The notes: generated from the letters alone by a model not told the origin. A stretch of 64,000 nucleotides of DNA from CAVXEH01 sp963805645 (GCA_963805645.1 CAWDVA010000006.1:186001-250000), one strand, 5' to 3'; positions 8,041-16,785 are shown, numbered from the stretch's first letter. A program made the numbers and translations.

Positions 8041-8306
8041 CGGCGCCACACGTGGCCCGCGTGGGAGAACGCATAAGGGCCTGCTCCCCCGCCGCGGCAC
8101 ACTCGGTGCGCGTGGCACGGGCAGCAACTACCCCCACGGGCGCCGTCCCACAACGGGGGCGTGTGCCCGAGCGAATTCCGGCGCCACACGTGGCCCGCGT
8201 GGGAGAACGCATAAGGGCCTGCTCCCCCGCCGCGGCACACGCGGTGCGCGTGGCACGGGCGGCAACCACCCACACGGGCGCCGTCCCACAACGGGGGCGT
8301 GTGCCC
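8041..8306. repeat. Two copies of a 128-bp repeat, 138-bp period
   Basis: Copy 1 (8041-8168) and copy 2 (8179-8306) begin CGGCGCCACACGTGGCCCGC and end GGGGGCGTGTGCCC. They differ at about four positions. Each unit has internal complementary segments; in copy 2, GGCACACGC (8234-8242) can pair with GCGTGTGCC (8297-8305). The block fills the gap between a terminator and the leaderless dehydratase gene. No gene is convincing in any frame here. The 11-mer GGCACACGCGG recurs in the gap at 16541-16785. Confidence 0.9.
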
Positions 8307-8340
8307 AGCGAGATCCGGGCGCAGGCTCGCCACGCCCCGA

Positions 8341-8346
8341 TACACT
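8341..8346 (+). promoter_or_regulatory. -10 element (TACACT), leaderless start of dehydratase
   Basis: TACACT is followed by 6 nt and then GTG at 8353; no ribosome-binding site is visible. This decides the GTG as the start. Confidence 0.55.
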
Positions 8347-8352
8347 CCTCGC

Positions 8353-9348
8353 GTGGCACCCCGGCTCCCCACCCCGAGCGACATCCTGGCCGCGGCCGTT
8401 CGGCTGCGCGGCATCGCCCTCGACACACCCCTCGAACCGGCACCGGCGCTCGCCGCGGCGAGCGGGGCCGCGGAGGTGCGCCTGAAGCTCGAGGCGCTCC
8501 AACCCACCGGCAGCTTCAAGACCCGCGGCGCCCACAACCGGATCGCCGTCCTGGCGGAGGCTCGCCGCCGTGGCGACGCGCCCGACCTGCCCGTCGTGGC
8601 GGCATCCTCAGGGAACCACGGGATCGCCGTGGCCCAGGCAGCCACGCGGTACGGCCTGCCTGCCACGATCCTGGTGGGCACCAGCGTCTCGCCCGCCAAG
8701 TTCGAGCGGCTCCGCGCGCTCGAGTCGGACCTCGTGACGGTCCAGATCGCAGGCCGCGACAGCGACGACGCGGAGGCGGAGGCCCGACGGCGCGACGAGA
8801 TGGGCGCGGCGACCTACGTGCCGCCGTACCACGACCCCGAGGTGATGGCCGGCCAGGGCACCATCGGGCTCGAGATCCTGCAGGCCTGGCCGGAGTGCGA
8901 CGCGATCCTGGTTCCCGTGGGCGGGGGCGGGCTCATCGGCGGCATCGGCACCTGGACCAAGGCGGTGCGGCCGGGCCTGCGGCTCATCGGCATCCAGCCG
9001 GCGGCCTCGCCGCCCATGTACGCGTACCTGGAGTCCGGGTCCACGAAACCCATGCCCATCGCCCCAACCCTGGCCGATGGCGTAGCCGGCAACATCTGGC
9101 GCGGCAGCATCACCTGGCGCGTGTGCCGGCAGCTCGTTGACGAGGTGGTGCTGGTGGACGAGGACGAGATCGCGGCGGCCATGCGCTGGTCGCTGCTGGA
9201 GCAGCATGTGCTCCTGGAGGGCAGCGCGGTGCTGGGCATCGCCGCGCTGCAGGCCCGTCGCGCCACGGGGCTCGAAGGTCGGCGGGTGGCCGTGGTCTGC
9301 ACCGGGCGCAACGTCGACGAGGCGACCCTCCGGCGCGTCCTGGAGTAG
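8353..9348 (+). CDS. PLP-dependent serine/threonine dehydratase family
   Basis: A 331-residue fold type II PLP enzyme. The cofactor lysine is K56 in PTGSFKTRGA, the substrate loop is ASSGNHG, and the phosphate-binding glycine loop is VPVGGGGLIGG. The length matches single-domain catabolic threonine/serine dehydratases without ACT domains, which deaminate Thr or Ser to 2-oxo acids. Serine racemase and hydroxyaspartate dehydratase share these motifs and cannot be excluded. The leaderless GTG at 8353 was chosen over an upstream ATG at 8299 that lies in the repeat. The next gene's ATG follows the stop without a gap, so they form an operon with a proline-racemase family enzyme. Confidence 0.85.
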   Translation: MAPRLPTPSDILAAAVRLRGIALDTPLEPAPALAAASGAAEVRLKLEALQPTGSFKTRGAHNRIAVLAEARRRGDAPDLPVVAASSGNHGIAVAQAATRYGLPATILVGTSVSPAKFERLRALESDLVTVQIAGRDSDDAEAEARRRDEMGAATYVPPYHDPEVMAGQGTIGLEILQAWPECDAILVPVGGGGLIGGIGTWTKAVRPGLRLIGIQPAASPPMYAYLESGSTKPMPIAPTLADGVAGNIWRGSITWRVCRQLVDEVVLVDEDEIAAAMRWSLLEQHVLLEGSAVLGIAALQARRATGLEGRRVAVVCTGRNVDEATLRRVLE

Positions 9349-10398
9349 ATGGTGGCCCGGACCCGCCTCACCCTCCAGGCGATCGACCTCCACTGCGGCG
9401 GCGAGCCGCTGCGCCTGATCACGGCCGGCTTCCCGCCTGTCCCGGACCTCCCCATCCTGGAGCGCCGTGCCTGGGTGCGGGAACACGCGGATCACGTGCG
9501 GCGGGTCGCCATGTACGAGCCGCGCGGCCACCGCGACATGTACGGCGCCGTGATCCTGCCGCCGCATCGCGACGACGCGGACCTGGCGATCCTGTTCATG
9601 CACAACGAGGGCTTCTCCACGATGTGCGGCCACGGGACGCTGGCGGTGGCGACCGCGCTCGTGGAGGAGGGACTCTTCCCGGCGACCGAGCCCGAGACGG
9701 TGATCCGCCTCGAGGCGCCGGCCGGGCTGGTGACGGCCCGCGTGGATGTGCGCCGGACCGATGGCGGCGCCGCCGAAGTGACCGGGGCCCGCTTCGCGAA
9801 CGTGCCCGCCTACCTCGCTGCGCGCGACCTCGAGGTGCGGGCCAATGGCCTGCCCGAGGTGACGGTCGACATCGGCTTCGGGGGCGCGTACTACGGGATC
9901 GTGGAAGCAGCGGATCTTGGCCTGCGGATCGTGCCATCCAACGTGGAGGCGCTCACCGGCGCCGGCGCGGCAATCACCGAGATCCTGCGCCGCGAGCACG
10001 TCCCGGCCCATCCGTTCGACGCGGAGATGAGCTTCGTCTACGGCACGATCATCGTCGACCGCTCCCCCGCCGGTTCCGGCGACGGACGCGCGGAGGGCGC
10101 CGACTGGCGCAACGTCACCATCTTCGCCGACGCGGAGGTGGATCGCTCACCCTGCGGATCCGGCACGTCGGCGCTGCTGGCCCAGGCCGCGGCGCGCGGC
10201 CGGATGGGGGTGGGCGACGAGATCGCGAACGCCTCCATCACCGGCGAGATCTTCACTGGCCGGATCGACGGTGAGACGACGTTCGGTCCGCACCCGGCGG
10301 TGGACACGACCATCGGCGGTCGCGCGTACCTGACCGGATACCAGACGCTGGTGGTGGACGAGCGGGACCCGCTCGGCGGCGGCTTCCTCCTGCGCTGA
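9349..10398 (+). CDS. Proline racemase / hydroxyproline epimerase family
   Basis: A 349-residue diaminopimelate-epimerase-fold enzyme acting at the alpha-carbon of proline-type substrates without a cofactor. Both catalytic cysteines are present: C93 in TMCGHGT and C269 in DRSPCGSG. The retained second Cys argues for racemase/epimerase activity and against trans-3-hydroxyproline dehydratase, which has Thr there. Proline versus 4-hydroxyproline cannot be settled by eye. The ATG abuts the stop of the upstream PLP dehydratase, so the two are cotranscribed and probably act in one amino-acid catabolic route. 4-Hydroxyproline clusters usually also carry a D-amino-acid oxidase/dehydrogenase and an aldehyde dehydrogenase, which are not adjacent here. 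Confidence 0.85.
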   Translation: MVARTRLTLQAIDLHCGGEPLRLITAGFPPVPDLPILERRAWVREHADHVRRVAMYEPRGHRDMYGAVILPPHRDDADLAILFMHNEGFSTMCGHGTLAVATALVEEGLFPATEPETVIRLEAPAGLVTARVDVRRTDGGAAEVTGARFANVPAYLAARDLEVRANGLPEVTVDIGFGGAYYGIVEAADLGLRIVPSNVEALTGAGAAITEILRREHVPAHPFDAEMSFVYGTIIVDRSPAGSGDGRAEGADWRNVTIFADAEVDRSPCGSGTSALLAQAAARGRMGVGDEIANASITGEIFTGRIDGETTFGPHPAVDTTIGGRAYLTGYQTLVVDERDPLGGGFLLR

Positions 10399-10466
10399 GC
10401 AGGGCCGGCAGGACGTTGGCGGGCGCAATGTATCGCCGGCCCTTGTGCATCGCGACGACCCGTGCC

Positions 10467-10472
10467 TAGCAT
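10467..10472 (+). promoter_or_regulatory. -10 element (TAGCAT), leaderless start
   Basis: TAGCAT lies 7 nt before the ATG at 10480. Confidence 0.5.
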
Positions 10473-10479
10473 CCCCGCC

Positions 10480-11136
10480 ATGACTACCCCGAACCCGTCG
10501 CCGCTCGCGCCCGAGGAGCATCGCGGGAGCGGTGGGGCCGCCATCCTGGGCGCGCTCCTCATCGTCCTGGGCCTGATCTTCCTGGCCGGCCAGTACCTGA
10601 ATCTCGACATCGGCCGGTATGGCTGGCCGCTGTACGTCATCGGTCCCGGGCTGGCGCTCATGCTGCTTGGGCTGACCCAGCGGGGCGGGAGCGGTCTCGC
10701 CATCGGCGGAACGGTCATCACCGTGCTCGGTCTGCTCCTCCTCTTCCAGAACGTCACCGACTACTGGGAGAGCTGGGCCTACGCCTGGCCGCTCGTGGCC
10801 CCGGGCGGCAGCGGCCTGGGCATGCTCCTCTACGGGACGCGCGCCCAGAACGCGTCCATGGCCCGGGCCGGGCTGTGGCAGGTCGTGACCGCGCTGGCCA
10901 TCTTCGCGGTCGGCTTCGTCTTCTTCGAGGGGATCCTGGGCATCAGCGGCGGGCGGTTTCCGCTGCCTGACTGGGTCGCGCCCAGCATCGTGATCGTCCT
11001 GGGGCTGGCGGTCCTGGTTCGCGGCTTCACCGCTCGAGCCGACGCGCATGCCGGAGAGTCAGACCTACCCTCCTGGGATGCCAGGTCAAGCCGCCCGGGC
11101 CCATCGTCCGACCAGGGTCCCGACGAGGAGCGCTAG
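10480..11136 (+). CDS. Hypothetical multi-pass membrane protein
   Basis: A 218-residue protein with about six hydrophobic helices between residues 18 and 188, ordered as two hairpins and a C-terminal pair, followed by a hydrophilic Ser/Asp/Pro-rich tail of about 30 residues. The N-terminal 17 residues are polar with no cleavable signal. The repeated helix pattern (AILGALLIVLGLIFLAGQ and later IVIVLGLAVLVRG) resembles small LiaI/DUF5668-type membrane proteins, but I cannot assign a family. It is a single-gene unit with its own leaderless promoter. Confidence 0.7.
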   Translation: MTTPNPSPLAPEEHRGSGGAAILGALLIVLGLIFLAGQYLNLDIGRYGWPLYVIGPGLALMLLGLTQRGGSGLAIGGTVITVLGLLLLFQNVTDYWESWAYAWPLVAPGGSGLGMLLYGTRAQNASMARAGLWQVVTALAIFAVGFVFFEGILGISGGRFPLPDWVAPSIVIVLGLAVLVRGFTARADAHAGESDLPSWDARSSRPGPSSDQGPDEER

Positions 11137-11241
11137 GCGGTAAGCGCGCAAGGAGCCCGGGGTCCGACGGAGCGCCTCGTCACGCGCGTTCAGGCGCTCG
11201 TCGGTGCTGTTCGTCACCTGTCAACGCCCTGTTGCTGGTGA

Positions 11242-11247
11242 TACTCT
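11242..11247 (+). promoter_or_regulatory. -10 element (TACTCT), leaderless start
   Basis: TACTCT lies 7 nt before the GTG at 11255, which it selects as the start. Confidence 0.5.
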
Positions 11248-11254
11248 TCCGGGC

Positions 11255-11848
11255 GTGACCCTGAACGAGCACCCGGAGCCCGGGGGCCGGGAGCCGGCGC
11301 CGGCAACGGCGCTCCACCGGCTGCAGGACTTCGTGAACACCAACGACATCGAGGGCGGAAACGACGCGCTTGGCACGCCGCAGCAGCTCCGCGACTGGCT
11401 CGTGGCGGCCGGCGCCCTCGAAAGAGGGGGCCGCGTCACGCCCGAAGAGCACGCGCGGACGCTCGCCGTGCGCGAGGGCCTGCGGGCGCTGGGTCGCGCG
11501 AACAACGGGGAGCCGCTGGATGCGCACCTCGTCGCGGCCATGAACGCCGCGGGAACGGTCCTGCCGCTCGTCGCGGACGTCACCGACTCCGCAACCTGGC
11601 GCCTCGCGCCCGCGGGGCGCGGTGTCGACGGGTTCCTCGCCGGCCTGCTGGGAACCCTTGTGAACGCCATCGCCGATGGCAGCTGGTCGCGCGTCAAGGC
11701 CTGCCGCAACGACACCTGCCGATGGCTCTTCTACGACCAGTCCCGGAACCGCTCGGGCACGTGGTGCACCATGGCCATCTGCGGCAGCCGCATCAAGGCC
11801 CGTGCCTACCGTGCCCGACGGCGCTCCATCCCGGCCACGGGCGCATGA
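11255..11848 (+). CDS. ABATE/CGNR zinc-finger putative transcriptional regulator
   Basis: A 197-residue protein with the two-part layout of the CGNR family. The N-terminal ABATE-like helical domain starts LHRLQDFVNTNDIEGG (compare DFVNT). The C-terminal finger has CRNDTC, then WCTMAICGSRIKARAYR, where four cysteines should bind Zn; the family's CGNR is CGSR here. Such proteins are predicted stress-linked DNA-binding regulators; targets are unknown. Its stop overlaps the ATG of the GNAT gene (ATGA at 11845), so they are translationally coupled. Confidence 0.85.
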   Translation: MTLNEHPEPGGREPAPATALHRLQDFVNTNDIEGGNDALGTPQQLRDWLVAAGALERGGRVTPEEHARTLAVREGLRALGRANNGEPLDAHLVAAMNAAGTVLPLVADVTDSATWRLAPAGRGVDGFLAGLLGTLVNAIADGSWSRVKACRNDTCRWLFYDQSRNRSGTWCTMAICGSRIKARAYRARRRSIPATGA

Positions 11849-12447
11849 CAGACGGCCGTCTCGACATCCAGCCGCTCACTCCCGACCGATGGGACGACCT
11901 GGCCGCGCTCTTCGCTGAAGCCGGCGCCTACAGCCACTGCTGGTGCACCTGGTGGCGCCAGCCCAGCGCCACGTTCGATGCCGGCTGCGCCAACGACGGC
12001 GCCGGTAATCGCGCCCTCCTGCGCCGGCTCAGCGACGAGGGCCGCGAGCCCGGCCTGATCGCGTACCGGGACGAGCGGCCGGTGGGCTGGGCCAGCGTGG
12101 GACCCCGGCGGGAGTTCGGTCGCATCCTGCGCTCGCCCATCCTGCGCCCGGGTCCCGACGAGGATCCGGACGACCCCGCCGTCTGGTCGGTGGTCTGCTT
12201 CTGGATGCCGCGCGCGGAGCGGGGGAAGGGCCTGGCGACGACGCTCCTGGGAGCTGCCGTCACGCACGCGGCCCAGCGCGGCGCCAGGACGCTGGAGGCC
12301 TACCCGGTCGACACCGGCGCCGAGCGGCGCCCCGCGGCGGGCCTCTTCACCGGCCCGCTGGCCATGTACAGGCGCGCGGGATTCCAGCTCGTGCCGGAAC
12401 GCTCATCGCGGCGCCCGGTGGTGCGGCTGGCCCTCACGCGCGGCTGA
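11845..12447 (+). CDS. GNAT-family N-acetyltransferase
   Basis: A 200-residue predicted acetyl-CoA-dependent acetyltransferase. The early CWCTWWRQPS stretch, LIAYRDERPVGWASVGPR and the acetyl-CoA pyrophosphate loop ERGKGLATTLL (Q/RxxGxG/A type) are visible. YRRAGFQLV near the C-terminus is the usual beta-6/alpha-4 region. The substrate is unknown. It is translationally coupled to the CGNR regulator, which may control it. No hairpin is evident right after the stop; the following 439 bp (12448-12886) hold short repeats but no gene. Confidence 0.85.
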   Translation: MTDGRLDIQPLTPDRWDDLAALFAEAGAYSHCWCTWWRQPSATFDAGCANDGAGNRALLRRLSDEGREPGLIAYRDERPVGWASVGPRREFGRILRSPILRPGPDEDPDDPAVWSVVCFWMPRAERGKGLATTLLGAAVTHAAQRGARTLEAYPVDTGAERRPAAGLFTGPLAMYRRAGFQLVPERSSRRPVVRLALTRG

Positions 12448-12488
12448 GACCGAGGCCTGATCCGCTCCGAGCGGTCACCGGGTTGTCA

Positions 12489-12528
12489 CAGTGGCCACTG
12501 GGTCGTCGCAGTGGCCACTGGGTCGTCG
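12489..12528. repeat. Two tandem 20-bp repeats with internal palindrome
   Basis: CAGTGGCCACTGGGTCGTCG occurs at 12489-12508 and 12509-12528, and a partial third copy (CAGTGGCGCCCGG) follows. Each contains the perfect 12-bp palindrome CAGTGGCCACTG. They sit at the start of the 439-bp gap between the GNAT gene and kgd. They could be regulator-binding sites or inert repeats. Confidence 0.85.
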
Positions 12529-12711
12529 CAGTGGCGCCCGGCCCTCCACAGCGGCCTCATGACCCGGCGGTGCGGCTCGACTTGCCACCTGCGGATCACC
12601 GTAGCGTTAGGCGACTCCACGGCTCCGTCCCGTCACCGGGGGCGGCTCTCCTGAGCGTGGGCGGCGCTGCCCACCGAGCCGATGGTGCACCCCGAAGTCG
12701 TCCAACGCTGC

Positions 12712-12794
12712 TGACATGCGCGCCTGACGAGTCGGGAGGGTCCCGGCACCAATCACCGCCGCTAACGCGATTGACATCCGCGCCTGAAGAGTCG
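12712..12794. repeat. Pair of imperfect 23-bp direct repeats
   Basis: A 23-bp unit starting TGACATGCGCGCCTGACGAG (12712-12734) recurs as TGACATCCGCGCCTGAAGAG (12772-12794), with two mismatches and 60-bp spacing. They lie 93-175 bp upstream of kgd and are candidates for control sites, though nothing else supports that. Confidence 0.65.
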
Positions 12795-12872
12795 AGACGC
12801 TCGAGCGCCGGGGCGCGCGGCGACCCAACGTGCGCCTCTCGCTCCCGCGCTGACTCGCCCGGCGCCGTCGCC

Positions 12873-12878
12873 TATGCT
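12873..12878 (+). promoter_or_regulatory. -10 element (TATGCT) for kgd, leaderless
   Basis: TATGCT lies 8 nt before the ATG at 12887 (5 nt before an in-frame GTG at 12884). There is no ribosome-binding site. Confidence 0.5.
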
Positions 12879-12886
12879 TGCGGGTG

Positions 12887-15800
12887 ATGGCATCCCGCGA
12901 CACGATCGACTCGAAACCGGTCGCCGGGGACGAGCTCCCCGACGACCTGAACCTGATCAACGCCGGGTATATCGCCCAGCTCTACGAGGCGTACCGGGCG
13001 GATCCGGCGTCCGTTGACCCGGAGTGGCGCACGCGCTTCGACGCCGGGTTCGCCGGCATGGAGCCCCTGGCAGCCGCACCGCCGACCACCGACGGGTCCG
13101 GCGGCGAAGCGTCTTCGGCAGACGCGGCGCCCCCGGCGGAGCAGGCCCTGCCACCCGGCGCCACCCCCATTCGCGGCCCCGCGGTTCGGCTGGTGACGAA
13201 CATGACCGCATCGCTGGGCGTGCCCACCGCCACGAGCTTCCGCGACCTCGAGGTGAGCATCCTGGAAGCGCGCCGGCGCGAGCTCAACGCCCAGGTCGCG
13301 CCGCGCAAGGTGAGCTTCACGCACCTGATCGGCTACGCCATCGTCCGTGCCGCCGCCGAGCAGCGGACCATGACACATGCCTTCGCGGAGACGGCCGACG
13401 GCCAGCCCCTGCGCATGGACCCCGGGACGCTCAACCTGGGCCTGGCGGTGGACGTGGAGCGGCCGGACGGCGGCCGCTTCCTGGTGGTCCCCGTCATCAA
13501 GGGCGCGGACGACATGGACTTCGCCGCCTTCCATGCCCGCTACGAGGAGCTGGTCGCCGGCGCGCGCACCAACCGCCTCTCGCCAGACGACTTCGCGGGC
13601 GGGACCATCACCCTGACCAACCCGGGGACGCTGGGGACCACGGCGTCGGTCCCACGGCTCATGGCAGGCCAGGGCACCATCGTGGCCACCGGCGCCATCC
13701 GCTCGCTGGCCGGGTCACGGTTGATGACCATCACCAGCACCTATGACCACCGCATCATCCAGGGCGCGGAGTCCGGCCTGTTCCTGCGGCGCATCGACGA
13801 CGCGCTGGCGGGGCGCGACGGCTTCTACGAGGAGGTCTTCGCCGCCATGGGCGCTGCCCTCGGTCCGGCGCCGGCGCCGGCGCCGGAGTCGCTGACCGCC
13901 GCGCCACCGGTTTCTGCCGCCCCGACGCAGCCGGCCCCGGCTCCCGGAGCTGCGGCGGACGACCTGCGCCACATGGCCGCGGCCATGGCCCTGGTGGGCG
14001 CCTATCGCCTCTACGGCCACCTGGGCGCCACGCTGGATCCGCTGGGCGGCGATCCGCCGGGCGATCCGGCCCTCGATCCGGCCTTCCATGGCCTGACACC
14101 GGAGATCATGGACCGCATCCCCGCCGGACAGCTGGGCGTCCATGTCGGCGGCGAGACGTTGAGCGAGGTGCTGGCCGCCCTGCGCCGCACGTACACCGGC
14201 ACCATCGCCTACGAGGTCGAGCATCTCGGCAACCACGCCGAGCGCGCCTGGCTGCGGCGGGTGATCGAGTCCGGCGCGCATCGAGCCCCGCTGACCGCCG
14301 ACGAGCAGCGACGCCTGCTCGAGCGCCTGACCGCCGTGGAGGGGCTGGAGCGCTTCCTCCATCGGGCCTACCTGGGCCAGAAGCGGTTCAGCATCGAGGG
14401 CCTGGACGCCATGGTGCCCATGCTCGACCTGATCCTGGAGATGGGGGCCGCGCAGGGAACCCGGCGCGCGGTGATCGGCATGGCGCATCGCGGCCGCCTC
14501 AACGTCCTCGCCCACACGGTGGGGATGAGCTACGACGCGATCCTGGCCGAGTTCGAGGCCGGGCGCCCGGACGAGGCGGTCATGCCCGACACCGAGGCGG
14601 ACGACGTCAAGTACCACCTGGGCGCCGACGGCGTCTTTCCCTGCACCGCGGGCGAGGTCGCCGTCTCGGTGATGCCCAACCCGTCCCACCTCGAAGCGGT
14701 GGACCCCGTGGTCGAGGGGCGCGCCCGCGCCGAGCAGACGGACCGCTCGGCCTCACCCGCGAGGGTGGACACGCGCCGCACCCTGCCGATCCTGATCCAC
14801 GGCGACGCGGCCTTCGCGGCGCAGGGCGTGGTGGCCGAGTCGTTCAACCTGTCGCGGCTCCCCGGGTATGCCAACGGCGGGACCGTCCACATCATCGGCA
14901 ACAACCAGATCGGCTTCACCACCGGCGCCGACGAGGCGCGCTCCACCACCTACTCGTCGGACCTGGCCAAGGGGTTCGACGTGCCCATCGTCCACGTCAA
15001 CGCCGACGACCCGGAGGCGTGCCTGGCGGCCGCGCGCCTGGCCATGCTCTACCGCGCCGAGTTCGACGCGGACATGGTCATCGACCTGGTGGGCTACCGC
15101 CGCTACGGCCATAACGAGGGCGACGAGCCGGCCTACAGCCAGCCGATCATGTACGAGAAGATCGCGACGCATCCCAGCGTGCGCGATCGGTACCTCGAAC
15201 GCCTGGTCGCCGATGGCATCGTCAACGCGGACCAGGCGGCGGAGGACGCCAAGGCGCTCGCGCGGGCGTTCGCCAAGCGCCAGGCAGCGGTGCGCAAGCG
15301 CGCCACGGAGCCCGCGCTCGACCGCGGGACGGACGCGCTCCCGCGCGATGGCGGTGCAGACCCGGAGACCGCCGTCCCCGCCGACGTGCTGCGCTCGCTC
15401 AACGACCAGCTGCTCAGCTGGCCGGACGGGTTCAGCATCAACACCAAGCTCGAGCGACAGCTGGAGCGGCGACGCGGCGCGTTCGATGCGGACGAGCCGC
15501 GCATCGAGTGGGGGCACGCGGAGTCGCTGGCGCTGGGCTCGCTGCTCCTGGAAGGGACGCCCATCCGCCTCTCGGGGCAGGACAGCGTGCGCGGCACGTT
15601 CTCGCAGCGCCACCAGACCCTGGTCGACACCCAGACCGGCGAGCGCTACACGCCCATCCAGCACCTCGACGGTGCACGGGCCAGCTTCGAGCTGCACAAC
15701 TCCCCCCTGAGCGAGTACGCGGCGCTGGGCTTCGAGTACGGGTACGCCGTCACCGCGCCCGAGGCGCTGGTGCTCTGGGAGGCACAGTACGGCGACTTCG

Positions 15801-16540
15801 CCAACGGGGCGGAGATCATCATCGACCAGTTCCTCATTGCCGGGCTGGCCAAGTGGCGCCAGACGTCACGGCTCACGCTGCTCCTCCCGCACGGCTACGA
15901 GGGGCAGGGGCCGGAGCACTCGTCCGCCCGGCTGGAGCGCTACCTGGCGCTTGGCGCGGAGGGCAACATTCGCGTCGTCTATCCCACCACCCCGGCCCAG
16001 TACTTCCACCTCCTGCGCCGCCAGGGGAGGCACACCGAGCTGCGCCCCCTGCTGGTCATGACGCCCAAGTCGCTCCTCCGCCTGCCGGCGGCAGCCTCGC
16101 GGCTGGGGGACCTGACCGATGGCGCCTTCCACCGGGTCCTCGACGATCCCGAGCACGCCGACGACACGGCGAGGTCCGCGGTCCGGCGCGTGATCCTGTG
16201 CACCGGCAAGCTCTACTACGACCTGATGGGCTCGGAGCACCGGGCCGCGCTGCCCGAGGTCGCCGTGGTCCGTGTCGAGCAGCTCTATCCCTTCCCCACC
16301 GAGACGCTGCGCGCCGTCCTGGCCCGGTACCCGGCGGCCGAGAAGGTGACATGGGCCCAGGAGGAGCCGCGGAACATGGGCGCCCGCAAGTTCGTCATGC
16401 CCAAGATCCGGCACCTCGTCCCGTTCAAGATCCCGCTGGGCGACGTCAGCCGGCCGGAGCGCTCGCGCCCGGCGGAGGGGTATCCCGGCGCGCACGCGAC
16501 GGAGCAGGCCCGCATCGTTCGCGAGGCGTTCGGCGCCTGA
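12887..16540 (+). CDS. kgd: Multifunctional 2-oxoglutarate dehydrogenase/decarboxylase (Kgd/OdhA type)
   Basis: A 1217-residue cytosolic TCA-cycle enzyme. The N-terminal E1-type segment (NLINAGYIAQLYEAYRADP) is followed by an Ala/Pro linker (about 55-105). An E2-like succinyltransferase core (about 105-320) carries the catalytic motif YDHRIIQGAESG. After a second Pro/Ala linker comes the full thiamine-diphosphate E1o domain, with HRGRLNVLAH, IHGDAAFAAQG and NNQIGFTTG cofactor motifs. There is no lipoyl domain, as in actinobacterial Kgd/OdhA, so it must use a lipoyl domain in trans, or act as a decarboxylase/carboligase. A GarA-type FHA regulator is not in the window. A hairpin follows closely. 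This fused form is typical of Actinomycetota. Confidence 0.93.
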   Translation: MASRDTIDSKPVAGDELPDDLNLINAGYIAQLYEAYRADPASVDPEWRTRFDAGFAGMEPLAAAPPTTDGSGGEASSADAAPPAEQALPPGATPIRGPAVRLVTNMTASLGVPTATSFRDLEVSILEARRRELNAQVAPRKVSFTHLIGYAIVRAAAEQRTMTHAFAETADGQPLRMDPGTLNLGLAVDVERPDGGRFLVVPVIKGADDMDFAAFHARYEELVAGARTNRLSPDDFAGGTITLTNPGTLGTTASVPRLMAGQGTIVATGAIRSLAGSRLMTITSTYDHRIIQGAESGLFLRRIDDALAGRDGFYEEVFAAMGAALGPAPAPAPESLTAAPPVSAAPTQPAPAPGAAADDLRHMAAAMALVGAYRLYGHLGATLDPLGGDPPGDPALDPAFHGLTPEIMDRIPAGQLGVHVGGETLSEVLAALRRTYTGTIAYEVEHLGNHAERAWLRRVIESGAHRAPLTADEQRRLLERLTAVEGLERFLHRAYLGQKRFSIEGLDAMVPMLDLILEMGAAQGTRRAVIGMAHRGRLNVLAHTVGMSYDAILAEFEAGRPDEAVMPDTEADDVKYHLGADGVFPCTAGEVAVSVMPNPSHLEAVDPVVEGRARAEQTDRSASPARVDTRRTLPILIHGDAAFAAQGVVAESFNLSRLPGYANGGTVHIIGNNQIGFTTGADEARSTTYSSDLAKGFDVPIVHVNADDPEACLAAARLAMLYRAEFDADMVIDLVGYRRYGHNEGDEPAYSQPIMYEKIATHPSVRDRYLERLVADGIVNADQAAEDAKALARAFAKRQAAVRKRATEPALDRGTDALPRDGGADPETAVPADVLRSLNDQLLSWPDGFSINTKLERQLERRRGAFDADEPRIEWGHAESLALGSLLLEGTPIRLSGQDSVRGTFSQRHQTLVDTQTGERYTPIQHLDGARASFELHNSPLSEYAALGFEYGYAVTAPEALVLWEAQYGDFANGAEIIIDQFLIAGLAKWRQTSRLTLLLPHGYEGQGPEHSSARLERYLALGAEGNIRVVYPTTPAQYFHLLRRQGRHTELRPLLVMTPKSLLRLPAAASRLGDLTDGAFHRVLDDPEHADDTARSAVRRVILCTGKLYYDLMGSEHRAALPEVAVVRVEQLYPFPTETLRAVLARYPAAEKVTWAQEEPRNMGARKFVMPKIRHLVPFKIPLGDVSRPERSRPAEGYPGAHATEQARIVREAFGA

Positions 16541-16550
16541 CGCGGCCCCT

Positions 16551-16573
16551 GCCCGCCCTCTCCAGGGCCGGGC
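16551..16573 (+). terminator. Hairpin terminator after kgd
   Basis: GCCCGCCCT pairs with AGGGCCGGGC around a CTCC loop: nine pairs with one C-C mismatch, 10 nt after the kgd stop. The rest of the gap to 16785 holds no gene, only GGCACACG-type words shared with the 8041-8306 repeat. Confidence 0.55.
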
Positions 16574-16785
16574 GGCACACGTCCGGCGAGTGCACCACCG
16601 CGCGGAGGCCGCGGCGATCATCCCGGCACGCGTGTGTCGAGTGGCGCGCTGCGCGAGCCCGACCTCAGGCGCCGTGGCACACGCGGCAGGTGTATCGACG
16701 CGGGGTCGGCGCTCGTGTCCGCCGACGCATCAGCCTGCCTTCGCGCGGGCGGGTGTTCGGGTATCCGGGCCGCGCCCCGTGGCGA

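Noticed and set aside
8041..8306. CRISPR array
   Set aside because: There are only two 128-bp units with near-identical content throughout, no short repeat/variable spacer pattern, and no cas gene nearby.
9349..10398. trans-3-hydroxy-L-proline dehydratase
   Set aside because: That enzyme has Thr at the second catalytic position; this protein has Cys269.
12771..12776. TTGACA as a -35 element for kgd
   Set aside because: It is 96 bp from the TATGCT hexamer and no -10 lies 16-18 bp downstream; it is part of the direct repeat.
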